64,000 nucleotides of DNA from Lysobacter firmicutimachus (GTDB lineage Bacteria; Pseudomonadota; Gammaproteobacteria; Xanthomonadales; Xanthomonadaceae): contig NZ_JBANDL010000002.1 in assembly GCF_037027445.1 (NCBI RefSeq), forward strand, positions 1,488,001 through 1,552,000. Direction: 5' to 3'. Under the pieces are notes generated by a model. The model saw nothing but the letters and a program-made list of their open reading frames with translations. It had not been told where the DNA came from and did not search any database. The first letter of the stretch is position 1. Every line of letters starts with the position of its first letter. The position numbers and the translations under genes were made by a program. Positions 43,485-52,100 of the stretch are shown one piece after another.

Positions 43485-44897
43485 ATGCGCAAGCGTCATC
43501 TGAGCGTATTGCTGGCCGGCCTGACCACGATCGCCAGCGCCGCGTCCGCCACCGCGCACGCCGCCGAGAGCGATCGCTGGCAAGTGCCGGTCGCGGTGAA
43601 GAAACTCGACAACGGACTGACCGTGGTCGTATCCCAGGACCGCAGCTCGCCGACCGTCGGCGTCAGCGTGGTCTACCACGTCGGCATGCGCCTGGAGCCG
43701 CGCAACCGCACCGGCTTCGCCCACCTGTTCGAACACCTGATGTTCCAGGGCACGCCGGTCGCGCCCAAGGGCGTGTTCGACAACGTCATCAGCGGCGGCG
43801 GCGGACGCAACAACGGCTCGACCCGGGCCGACTTCACCAACTACATCGAGGTCGCGCCGGTGTCGGCGCTGGACCGCATTCTGTGGCTGGAAGCGGACCG
43901 GATGAAGACCCTGGATTTCAACCCGGCCACGCTCAAGAACCAGCAGGACGTGGTCAAGGAAGAGATCCGGGTCAACGTGAAGAACAAGCCCTACGGCGGC
44001 TTCATGTGGATCGACATCGCCCAGCAGGCGTTCCAGAAGTGGGAGAACAACCACGACGGCTACGGCAGCTTCGAGGACCTGGAGAACGCCAGCCTCGACG
44101 ACGTGCGTTCGTTCCACCGCGACTACTACGGCCCCAACAACGCCGTGCTCGGCATCGCCGGCGACATCAGCCCCGAGGACGCGTTCAAGCTCGCCGACAA
44201 GTACTTCGGCGCGATTCCGGGCCGGCCGACGCCGGAAGCGCCGGATTTCTCCGAAGGCCTCAACACCGAGGAGAAGCGCATCACCCAGAGCGACGCGCTG
44301 GCGCAGGTGCCGGCGGTGGCCGCGGCCTGGAAGATGCCCGCGCGCGGCAGCCGCGACCAGGCGCCGATGGCGGTGCTCGGCAACCTGCTCGCCGGCGACG
44401 AGGCTTCGCGGCTCTACCAGGGCCTGGTCAAGCAGCGCCAGATCGCGATCAACATCGATCCGCTGTACGGCCTGACCGACCCCTGGAGCTACAACGGCCC
44501 GACCCTGTTCACCCTGTTCGCGCTGTACCGCCCCGACAGCAGCGCCGACGCGGTGCTGGCGGCGATCGACGAGGAGGTCGCCAAGGTCGCCCGCGAAGGC
44601 GTCGACGCGGCCACCCTCAAGCGGGTCAAGACCCGCATGCTGGCCGACTGGTACAACGGCCTGGAAAGCTTCATCGAGCGCGCCGACACCGTCGCGCGCA
44701 TGCAGACCCTGTGGGGCGACGCGCAGGTGGTGAACAAGGTGCCGGGCTGGATCGAAGGCGTGACCTCGGCCGACCTGCAGCGCGTCGCCAAGACCTATCT
44801 GACCCGCGCCAACCGCACCGTGATCGACCGCCGTCCGGCGGCGATGATGCCCGGCGCGGCCAAGCCCGCGGCCGCCGCGCCGGCCGGCCAGCACTGA
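43485..44897 (+). CDS. M16 family zinc peptidase, catalytic member
   Basis: The 470-residue protein has a signal peptide (LSVLLAGLTTIASAASATAHA) and the inverted zinc motif HLFEH (H80, E83, H84) within RTGFAHLFEHLMFQGT. A downstream Glu in VVKEEIRVNVKNKPYGG is a likely third ligand. NNGSTRADFTNYIEVAP is typical of pitrilysin/processing-peptidase homologues. The C-terminal domain is M16_C. It has a strong ribosome-binding site (GGAAGGAGAC). The next gene, 10 bp downstream, is the degenerate partner, giving the PqqF/FtsH-like two-chain arrangement known in M16B. A periplasmic peptide or protein substrate is likely. Confidence 0.93.
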   Translation: MRKRHLSVLLAGLTTIASAASATAHAAESDRWQVPVAVKKLDNGLTVVVSQDRSSPTVGVSVVYHVGMRLEPRNRTGFAHLFEHLMFQGTPVAPKGVFDNVISGGGGRNNGSTRADFTNYIEVAPVSALDRILWLEADRMKTLDFNPATLKNQQDVVKEEIRVNVKNKPYGGFMWIDIAQQAFQKWENNHDGYGSFEDLENASLDDVRSFHRDYYGPNNAVLGIAGDISPEDAFKLADKYFGAIPGRPTPEAPDFSEGLNTEEKRITQSDALAQVPAVAAAWKMPARGSRDQAPMAVLGNLLAGDEASRLYQGLVKQRQIAINIDPLYGLTDPWSYNGPTLFTLFALYRPDSSADAVLAAIDEEVAKVAREGVDAATLKRVKTRMLADWYNGLESFIERADTVARMQTLWGDAQVVNKVPGWIEGVTSADLQRVAKTYLTRANRTVIDRRPAAMMPGAAKPAAAAPAGQH

Positions 44898-44907
44898 GGA
44901 GACGACC

Positions 44908-46329
44908 ATGACGATCCACAAGACTCTGCTCGCGTTCTCCACCGCGCTGGTGCTGTTCGGCAGCACCGCGGCGATGGCCGGTCCCGGCGTCAAACTGCCC
45001 GAGCAACTGCCGCCGTTGGCCGCCGACAAGGCGCTGCCGGTGCCGCAGATCGCGCAGAAGACCCTCGCCAACGGCCTGCAGGTGTGGGTGGTGCCGCGCC
45101 AGGGCGTGCCGCGCGTGGACTACGTGCTGGCGATGCGCAACGCCGGCCTGGCCGCCGATGCGGCCGACGCGCCGGGCTTCGCTTCGTTGTACGCCGGCTT
45201 GCTGACCCAGGGCACCGCCAAGCGCGACGCCAAGGCGATCGCCGAAGCGGCGCAGGGCTACGGCGGCGGCATCGGCGCCAGCGCCGCCAACGACGGCATC
45301 CAGCTCAGCGCCAACGCGTTGCCTTCGCAGGCCGAACCGATGCTGCGCCTGCTGGCCGAAGTCGCGCAGCAGCCGACCTTCCCCGACGGCGAGGTCAAGC
45401 TGGCCCAGGCCAATGCCTTGCAAGGCTTGAAAGTCGCGCAGTCGCAGCCGGGCTTCAAGGCAACCCAGGCGCTGCTCGCCACCACTTTCGGCGATCACCC
45501 CTACGCGCGGGTGCAACCGACCGAGGCGGCGATCAACGCGGTCACCGCCGAAAAGGTGCGGGCCGAGCATCTGCGCCGTTTCCGCCCCGACCGCGGTTTG
45601 CTGGTCATCACCGGCCGGATCGCGCCGGAGCAGGGCTTCAAGCTCGCCGAGGCGGCGTTCGCCGGCTGGAAGGCCGAAGGCGAGCCGATCGCCGACGCGG
45701 TGCCGGCGCGGCGCGAGGCGCCGCCGAAGCGCGTGTTCGTGCAGCGCGACGGCAGCGTGCAGTCGGCGGTGCGGCTGGGCCATCCGTCGATCGCCGCGAC
45801 CGATGCCGACTACGTGCCGGCGCAATTGGCCGGGATCGTGCTGGGCGGCGGCTTCAGCAGCCGGCTGATGCAGAACCTGCGCGAGGACAAGGGCTACACC
45901 TACGGCGCGCGCGGCGGACTCAGCGCGATGCGCGCCGGCGGTCTGGTCCAGGCTTCGGCCGATGTGCGCAACGAGGTCACCGGCGAGGCGATCAAGGAGT
46001 TCCTGTACGAGTTCGGCAAGCTCAACGATTACAAAGTCGATGCGCCCGAGCTGGAGGACACCAAGCGCTACGTCGCCGGCGGCTATCTGATCAACAACCA
46101 GATGCAAGGCGCGGTCGCCGCGACCCTGGCCAACAACTGGCTGGCGGGACTGGCGCCGGAGTTCCTCGGCGAGTACGTGCCGAAGGTGCGCGCGGTCGGC
46201 GCCGAGCAAGTGCAGGCGATGGCGCGCAAGTACTACGCACCGAAGGACTTGTCGATCATCGTGGTCGGCGACGCCAAGGCCCTGGGCAATCAACTCAAGC
46301 CTTACGGCGAATTCGGTTCCGGTTTCTGA
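44908..46329 (+). CDS. M16 family peptidase homologue lacking the zinc motif
   Basis: The 473-residue protein has a signal peptide (LLAFSTALVLFGSTAAMA) and the M16 fold (IAQKTLANGLQVWVVPRQGVPRVDYVLAMRNAG). The HxxEH site is replaced: the region reads GFASLYAGLLTQGT. The C-terminal half keeps the M16_C glycine-rich loop (VLGGGFSSRLMQNLREDKGYTYGARGG). It should be the non-catalytic half of a heterodimer with the upstream enzyme, as beta-MPP pairs with alpha-MPP and as in M16B bacterial pairs. Ribosome-binding site GAGGAGAC. A terminator follows at 46354. Confidence 0.92.
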   Translation: MTIHKTLLAFSTALVLFGSTAAMAGPGVKLPEQLPPLAADKALPVPQIAQKTLANGLQVWVVPRQGVPRVDYVLAMRNAGLAADAADAPGFASLYAGLLTQGTAKRDAKAIAEAAQGYGGGIGASAANDGIQLSANALPSQAEPMLRLLAEVAQQPTFPDGEVKLAQANALQGLKVAQSQPGFKATQALLATTFGDHPYARVQPTEAAINAVTAEKVRAEHLRRFRPDRGLLVITGRIAPEQGFKLAEAAFAGWKAEGEPIADAVPARREAPPKRVFVQRDGSVQSAVRLGHPSIAATDADYVPAQLAGIVLGGGFSSRLMQNLREDKGYTYGARGGLSAMRAGGLVQASADVRNEVTGEAIKEFLYEFGKLNDYKVDAPELEDTKRYVAGGYLINNQMQGAVAATLANNWLAGLAPEFLGEYVPKVRAVGAEQVQAMARKYYAPKDLSIIVVGDAKALGNQLKPYGEFGSGF

Positions 46330-46353
46330 GCCGGATCGCTGGCGCAACGAACC

Positions 46354-46382
46354 AGCCCCGGTCGCCAGACCGGGGCTGTTCG
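46354..46382 (+). terminator. Terminator after M16 pair
   Basis: A 10-bp perfect stem (AGCCCCGGTC / GACCGGGGCT) with loop GCCA is followed by GTTCG. The T run is short. Confidence 0.65.
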
Positions 46383-46420
46383 TATGTGCGCCGGGGCTTC
46401 GGCGAACGCCGCTGCGGCGC

Positions 46421-46867
46421 TCAGCTCTCGCCGAACCACTTCAGCACCACGCCGACCGCGATCGCGGCGAACGCCAGCCCGGCCGCACCGTAGATCAGGC
46501 CGTTGAGGAAGAAGCCGTGGCCGCCCGGAAACGCGCCGACGACGGCGCCGGTCAGCGCCGCATAGATCGCGTAGACCGGTATGAAGATCAGCCGCGCCAG
46601 CCACACGCCGCGCTCGCCGCGGTCGCGATCCGGGGCCAGCGGTCGGCCGGTGGCGGCCCAGCGCAGCGCCATGCGCGCCAGCACCAACGGCGCCATCAGC
46701 AGAGCGACCGCTTCCAGCGTCTTGTAGCCGACGATCAGGCCGACCGCGAGCAGGCCGCCGCCGAGCCACATCGCGGTATCGTCGCCGGGCGCGCCATAGC
46801 GGGCCAGGGCGGCGCCGAGGGCGAACGCGGCCACGAACGCGCCGAATCCGTACAGCACTTGTTTCAT
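46421..46867 (-). CDS. Four-helix membrane protein of unknown function
   Basis: The 148-residue protein has four hydrophobic segments (YGFGAFVAAFALGAALA, MWLGGGLLAVGLIVGYKTLEAVALLMAPLVLARMAL, LIFIPVYAIYAALTGAVVGAF and LIYGAAGLAFAAIAVGVVLKWF). No charged catalytic motif is visible. The start at 46867 has AAGGAA nearby. It is preceded on the same strand by another small membrane protein 16 bp away, suggesting an operon of two. Confidence 0.7.
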   Translation of the reverse strand: MKQVLYGFGAFVAAFALGAALARYGAPGDDTAMWLGGGLLAVGLIVGYKTLEAVALLMAPLVLARMALRWAATGRPLAPDRDRGERGVWLARLIFIPVYAIYAALTGAVVGAFPGGHGFFLNGLIYGAAGLAFAAIAVGVVLKWFGES

Positions 46868-46883
46868 CAGCGTTCCTTTTTCT

Positions 46884-47294
46884 TCAGGGGTCCTTCGGCC
46901 CGCGCGCGACGCAGCGGGCGCCCAGCCCACTGGCCGGCAACGGCAGCAGCAGGCCGGCGATCAGCATCCATAGCGGGTGGGCGAACATCGCATTGACCGC
47001 GATCACGCCGCAGACGATCAGCGCGCCGACGACCAGCGCGGCGCCGCGCCGGTGCCGGCGCGAGATCAACGCCGCGACCAGGCCGCCGTCGAAGGCGGCC
47101 ACGGTCCAGCCGGCGACCACCGGGGCCAGGGCGGCGAACGGTGCGTCGGCCACATGCGCGGCCCAAGCCGCCATGTCGCGCGGGTCGGCGCCGGGCGGGA
47201 ACGGGTGCAGGCGGGCCGAGCCGAACTCGAACAACTTCATCGTCGCCATCGCCACCAGCATGCCGGCGACCACTGCCAGGATCGTACGTGCCAT
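46884..47294 (-). CDS. Small membrane protein of unknown function
   Basis: The 136-residue protein has four hydrophobic stretches (ILAVVAGMLVAMATMKLFEF, FAALAPVVAGWTVAAFDGGLVAALIS, ALVVGALIVCGVIAVNAMF and LWMLIAGLLLPLPASGL). The loop RLHPFPPGADPRDMAAW is conserved-looking but unassigned. GGGGAGG precedes the ATG at 47294. First gene of a two-gene unit with the membrane protein at 46421. Confidence 0.7.
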   Translation of the reverse strand: MARTILAVVAGMLVAMATMKLFEFGSARLHPFPPGADPRDMAAWAAHVADAPFAALAPVVAGWTVAAFDGGLVAALISRRHRRGAALVVGALIVCGVIAVNAMFAHPLWMLIAGLLLPLPASGLGARCVARGPKDP

Positions 47295-47409
47295 GGTCCG
47301 CGCCTCCCCAGGGTCGGTGGCCGCGAGCATCGCGCCGCCGCCGTCGCCGCGCAAGCTCCCGCTGCCGGAGGGGCTCGCGCATAATTCCCGCTTCGCCACG
47401 GAGCCCGCC

Positions 47410-48009
47410 ATGTCCGCCGCCATTCCTTCCGCCACCCCGCGCCTGCTGGCTTTCGCCGGCAGCCTGCGCCAGGGCTCCTTCAACCGCCGCCTGATCCCGG
47501 TCCTGGCCGAGGGGGCGCGCGCCGCCGGCGCCGAAGTGACCCTGATCGAACTGCGCGACTACGCGTTGCCGATCTACGACGGCGACATCGAAGCCGAGGC
47601 CATGCCCGACAACGCGCGCCGGCTGCAGGCGCTGATGGCCGAGCACGACGGCCTGCTGATCAGCACGCCGGAGTACAACGGTTCGATGCCGGCCCTGGTC
47701 AAGAACACTCTGGACTGGATCTCGCGCCCGCTCGCGGACGGCCGCTCCGGTACCGCGCTGTTCGCCGACAAGGTCGCCGGCATCGTCTCGGCGTCGCCGG
47801 GGCCGCTCGGCGGGCTGCGCTCGCTGCTGGTGCTGCGCGATGCGCTGGCCAAGCTCGGGCTGCTGGTGGTGCCGCAACAGGTCGCGGTCGGCCAGGCCGG
47901 CGACAAGCTCGCCGACTACGGCCAGCTCAACGACGAGCGCCAGCGCGAAGCCGTGCAGCGGGTCGGCGCCGCGGTGGTGCGGCACATCAAGGTCGTGCGG
48001 GAGGGCTGA
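47410..48009 (+). CDS. NADPH-dependent FMN reductase family protein
   Basis: The 199-residue flavodoxin-like protein carries the FMN phosphate loop AFAGSLRQGSFNRRLIPVL and the STPEYNGSMPALVKNTLDWISRP signature of ChrR/YieF/SsuE-type reductases. KVAGIVSASPGPLGGLRSLLVLRDALAKLG follows, typical of quinone and chromate reductases. It probably performs two-electron reduction of quinones or azo compounds. Its stop is 2 bp before the thioesterase start, so these genes are co-transcribed. Divergent from the membrane-protein pair. Confidence 0.9.
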   Translation: MSAAIPSATPRLLAFAGSLRQGSFNRRLIPVLAEGARAAGAEVTLIELRDYALPIYDGDIEAEAMPDNARRLQALMAEHDGLLISTPEYNGSMPALVKNTLDWISRPLADGRSGTALFADKVAGIVSASPGPLGGLRSLLVLRDALAKLGLLVVPQQVAVGQAGDKLADYGQLNDERQREAVQRVGAAVVRHIKVVREG

Positions 48010-48011
48010 GC

Positions 48012-48506
48012 ATGAAAGGGCAGCAACGCGAACTGAACCTGCGCTTCCTGGCCCAGCCGACCGACGTCAACTACGGCGGCAAGGTCCACGGCGGCATGGT
48101 CATGAAGTGGATCGACCAGGCCGGCTACGCCGCGGCGGTCGGCTGGAGCGGCAAGTACAGCGTCACCGTCGCGGTCGGCGGCATCCGCTTCGTCGCGCCG
48201 ATCCGGATCAGCGACCTGGTCACCGTGCACACCAAGCTGATCCACACCGGCACCAGCAGCATGCACTTCGCGGTCGACGTGAAGGCGCGCGACCCGGGCC
48301 TGGACGACGGCGTGGCCGAAGAGCGCCTGTGCACCCACTGCGTGATCGTGTTCGTGGCGATGGACGCCGAGGGCAAGCCGACGCCGGTGCCGGCGTGGAC
48401 GCCGCTGACCGAGGACGACAAGCGCCTGGCCGAGTACGCGCTGAAGATCATGGAACTCAGCAAGGGCATCGAGGCGACGGTCGAGCGTTACGTGCACGAG
48501 GGGTGA
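48012..48506 (+). CDS. Acyl-CoA thioesterase, hotdog fold
   Basis: The 164-residue protein has the HotDog ACOT signature YGGKVHGGMVMKWIDQAGYAAAVGWSGKYSVTVAVGGIRFVAPIRISDLVTVHTKLIHTGTSSMHFAVDV, with a candidate catalytic Asp in KWIDQAG. It belongs to the YciA/BACH type, which hydrolyses acyl-CoA to CoA and free acid. It starts 2 bp after the FMN-reductase stop (TGAGCATG). The cobalamin riboswitch begins about 215 bp downstream, so the operon boundary falls between. Confidence 0.9.
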   Translation: MKGQQRELNLRFLAQPTDVNYGGKVHGGMVMKWIDQAGYAAAVGWSGKYSVTVAVGGIRFVAPIRISDLVTVHTKLIHTGTSSMHFAVDVKARDPGLDDGVAEERLCTHCVIVFVAMDAEGKPTPVPAWTPLTEDDKRLAEYALKIMELSKGIEATVERYVHEG

Positions 48507-48721
48507 GCGGCGTGCGGGGAGTCGGCGCGTCATCGATCGCCCCCTTCGAAAGAGTGGGCCAGCGCCCGGCGCAACTGGGTTGCTGAGCGGGGTTCGCAGC
48601 GCGGGAGGATGGGCTCCGCACGCCCAACGCGGCGCCCACCGGCTCGGCACGCTGCCGCCGTCTCCATACTCCCGCGTCCGCGCCGTGCCGGCGCGCTGTG
48701 CTAGATTGCGCGCGCTTTGCA

Positions 48722-48970
48722 TCTGGTGCCGCCTCGCCCTCCGGCGACGCGGTTAAACGGGAAGCCGGTGCGTCCGCGAGGCTGCGGACCAGTCCGGCGC
48801 TGCCCCTGCAACGGTAGGCGGGTAAAGCATCGGCACGTCGGCGACGGCCGGCGGTCGCGTCCGGCGTGGATGCGAACCGCCCGCACTCGCCCAGCCACTG
48901 GAGCCTGCGCTCCGGGAAGGCGCCGATGCGCCGGGTTCGTCCCGGCCCCCGCAAGCCCGGAGACCGGCCG
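48722..48970 (+). ncRNA. Cobalamin (AdoCbl-type) riboswitch
   Basis: Conserved blocks appear in order: a GGGAAGCCGGTG segment (48759-48770), the B12 box-like GCTGCCCCTGCAACGGTA (48799-48816), GCCACTGG (48894-48901), GGGAAGG (48914-48920) and AGCCCGGAGACCGGCC (48954-48969), each matching the known B12 riboswitch pattern in position and spacing. The ~250-base aptamer lies directly upstream of the CobN-like gene, and its 3' end is within 12-130 bases of the candidate start codons, so it likely controls translation or early termination. A TAGATT at about 48702 may be the -10 element. The region 48507-48721 before it has no gene. Confidence 0.95.
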
Positions 48971-49101
48971 GTGCGTACGCGGTGGACGTCGCGGAGGGCG
49001 GCGTCGCGCGCCCGTGCACCGGGTCCGTGGCCTGTCTCTTCGTCCGTCGTTCGCCTCCTTCATCCAGCTCCGCACAGGGCGTGCGGCGAGCGAGGCCGTC
49101 G

Positions 49102-52100
49102 ATGCGTGTTGCGCGTGGTGTTGTCGAGCGTGGTGTCCGTGAGCGCGGAGTCCTTGGGCATGCGGTCGCTCGCCGATGGCGCGCCTTGGGCGCCGCGGCC
49201 CTGCTGGCGTTCGCCGCCGCCGCCCCGGCCAAGACCGTGTTCGGCGTAGTCTCCGAGCGCGCCGCGCCGGAAGCGGCCGAGGCCGCACGCGAATTGTTGG
49301 CGACCCGACCCGGCGACCGCATCGTGCTGCGCACGCCGCAGCAGCTCGAAGCCCTGGATCGCGGGCAACTGCGCGAACTGGTCGGCGGCAGCGACGCGGT
49401 GATCGCAGTGGCCTTGTTCGGCGAACAGGGCGTGCGCCTGCGCGAGGCGGCGTCCTGGTTGCGTCAGCGTGGACGCGGTCCGCAGCGCCTGTACGCCTTT
49501 CACGGCGAAGCCGGCCTGACCCAGTCCAGCCATCGCGAAGGTCACGGCCTGGGCGCATTCAGCGCCGACGAACTGATCCGCGTCACCGCCGAAACGCCGC
49601 CGCCCGAGCTGGTCCGGCGCGCCCGCGGCGACGCCTTCGCCGGCGAATGGCTCGACCTGCGCGCGCTGTGGCGCGAAGGCGGCAACCGCAACCTGCAGCG
49701 CAGCTACGCCTTTCTGCTCGACGGCGGCGCGGTGCCGGCGGCGCAGCCGCAGCCGGATCTGGTGCTGCGCCAGAACGGCGCGGCGGTCGCCGCGCCGGCC
49801 GCCGATGCCCGGCCGCTGCTGGCGGTGCTGGACCTCAACAACGCCGACGTCGCCACCGGCGACGCGCTGTGCGCACAAGCGCAGGCGCAGGGACTGGCCT
49901 GCCTGGGGCTGTACGCACGCTGGGGCGAGGCGTCGCTGCAGGCGGTGCAGAACCTGCGTGCCATGCTCGGCGCGCAGCCGCTGGCCGGGCTGGTGGTGCT
50001 GCAGGACTTCGTGGTCGGCGCCGCCGAAGGCCGCGACGCGGCGACCCGCGCGATCGCCGCGCTCGACGTGCCGGTGTTCAAGGCGATCCGCCTGCTCGAT
50101 CGCGGCCAAGCGCAATGGCGTTTGTCCGGCGACGGCCTGCCGGCCTCCAGCGTGCAGTACCGGGTCGCGATGTCGGAGCTGCAGGGCAGCAGCCAGCCGA
50201 TGGTGCTGGCCGCGGCCGGCGCGCCGCGCATCGATCCGCTGACCGGGGTGCGCCTGCAGCGGCCCGAGCCGCTGAGCGGCGAGATGCGCGCCCTGGTCGA
50301 GCGCGCCCGGCGCTGGCGCGCGCTGCGCGCCAAGCCGGCGAGCGAACGGCGCATCGCCCTGATCTATTACAACCACCCGCCCGGCCGGCAGAACATCGGC
50401 GCCGACAACCTCGACGTGCCGGCTTCGCTGCACGGCATGCTGCGGACCATGCGCGACCACGGCTATCGCATCGACGACCTGCCGGCCACGCCGGAGGCCT
50501 TGCTCGAGCGGATGATGCAGCTCGGCGTCAACACGCCCGAGGACGGCGGCGAACTGGCGGCGATGGCGGCCCAGGCGACCACCCTGTCCGGCGACGACTA
50601 TCGGCGCTGGTTCGCGACCCTGCCGGCGGCGGTGCAGGGCGAGGTCAGCGACGGCCCGCTGGCGCGCCTGCAGGCGCAGGTCGCGCTGGCGCGCGCCGCG
50701 CACGAGACCGAACTCGGCGAACGCCGGGTGCGCGATGCCGAACGCGAACTGCTGCATCTGCTCGAAGGCATCGATCATCCGGCACGCGACACGGCGTTGG
50801 CCGAGTTCCGCCACCTGATCCAAGCCCATCTGCGCTGCCTCAAGGCTGAGGCTGCGGCGGCCGAAGCGCCCTGCGCCGACGCCGGCGCCGCGCAGCGCCG
50901 CCTGCTGGCGCTGCAGGTGCCGGGCCTGCGCGGCTGGGGCCGCGCGCCAGGCAAGGTGATGGTGCACGACGACACCGTGGTGTTGCCGGGCCTGCGCCTG
51001 GGCAACGTGTTCATCGGCCCGCAGCCGCCGCGCGGTTGGGAGGTCGACGAGGAACTGCTGCACGCCAACACCCAGATCCCGCCGCCGCACCAATACCTGG
51101 CTTACTACCACTGGCTGCGCGACGTGTTCCGCGCCGACGCCATCGTCCACATCGGCCGCCATTCCACTTACGAGTTCCTGCCCGGCAAGGCGGTCGGCCT
51201 GGCCGAGGACGATTACTCGCGCCTGATCGCCGGCGACGTGCCCGGGATCTATCCCTACATCGTCGACGGCGTCGGCGAAGGCACCCAGGCCAAGCGCCGC
51301 GGCCTGGCGGTGATGGTCGATCACCTGACCCCGCCGTTGGCGGCGACCTCGCTGTACGACCGCCTGCTGACCCTGCGCCAGTTGGTCGAAAGCTTCGAGA
51401 GCAGCAGCAGCGAACCGCTGCGCGCCCAGGCCGCGAGCGAGATGCGCGCCCAGGTCGAGGCGCTGCAGCTGCGCGCCGAACTCGAGGCGAGCATGGCCGA
51501 CGTGCTGCAGGTGCGCGGGATCGGCTTCGAGCAGGCCGACGACGACCTGCTCGCGCACGAGATCGGCCACTACCTGACCAAGCTGCAGGAAAAGTTCATG
51601 CCGCACGGCCTGCACGTGTTCGGCCAGGCCTGGGACGGGGGCCAGCTCGACACGATGCTCGACTCGATGCGCGGCCTGGGCGAACGCGAGGCCCTGCGCG
51701 GCAAACTGATCGAATCGCCGCCGGCGGAAATGGCCGCGCTGCTGCACGGCCTGGACGGCGGCTTCGTCCGGCCGGGCAAGGGCAACGACCCTTTGCGCGC
51801 GCCGGAATCGCTGCCGACCGGGCGCAACTTCCATGGCCTCGACGGCGACGTGCTGCCGTCGCCGCTGGCGCAGCGCCTGGGCGCCGAACAGGCGGCGCGG
51901 GTGCTGGCGCGCAGCGACGGCCGCAGCGGCAGCGAGGGCGTGGTGTTGTGGGCGTCCGACGCGGTGCGCGACGAAGGCGTCATGGTCGGCTTCTCGCTGG
52001 CGCTGATGGGCGTGCAGCCGCGCTGGAACGCACGCGGCATCGTCCAGGGGCTGGAACTCAAGCCGATGCCGCAGGGGCAGCCGCGCCGCGACGTCATCGT

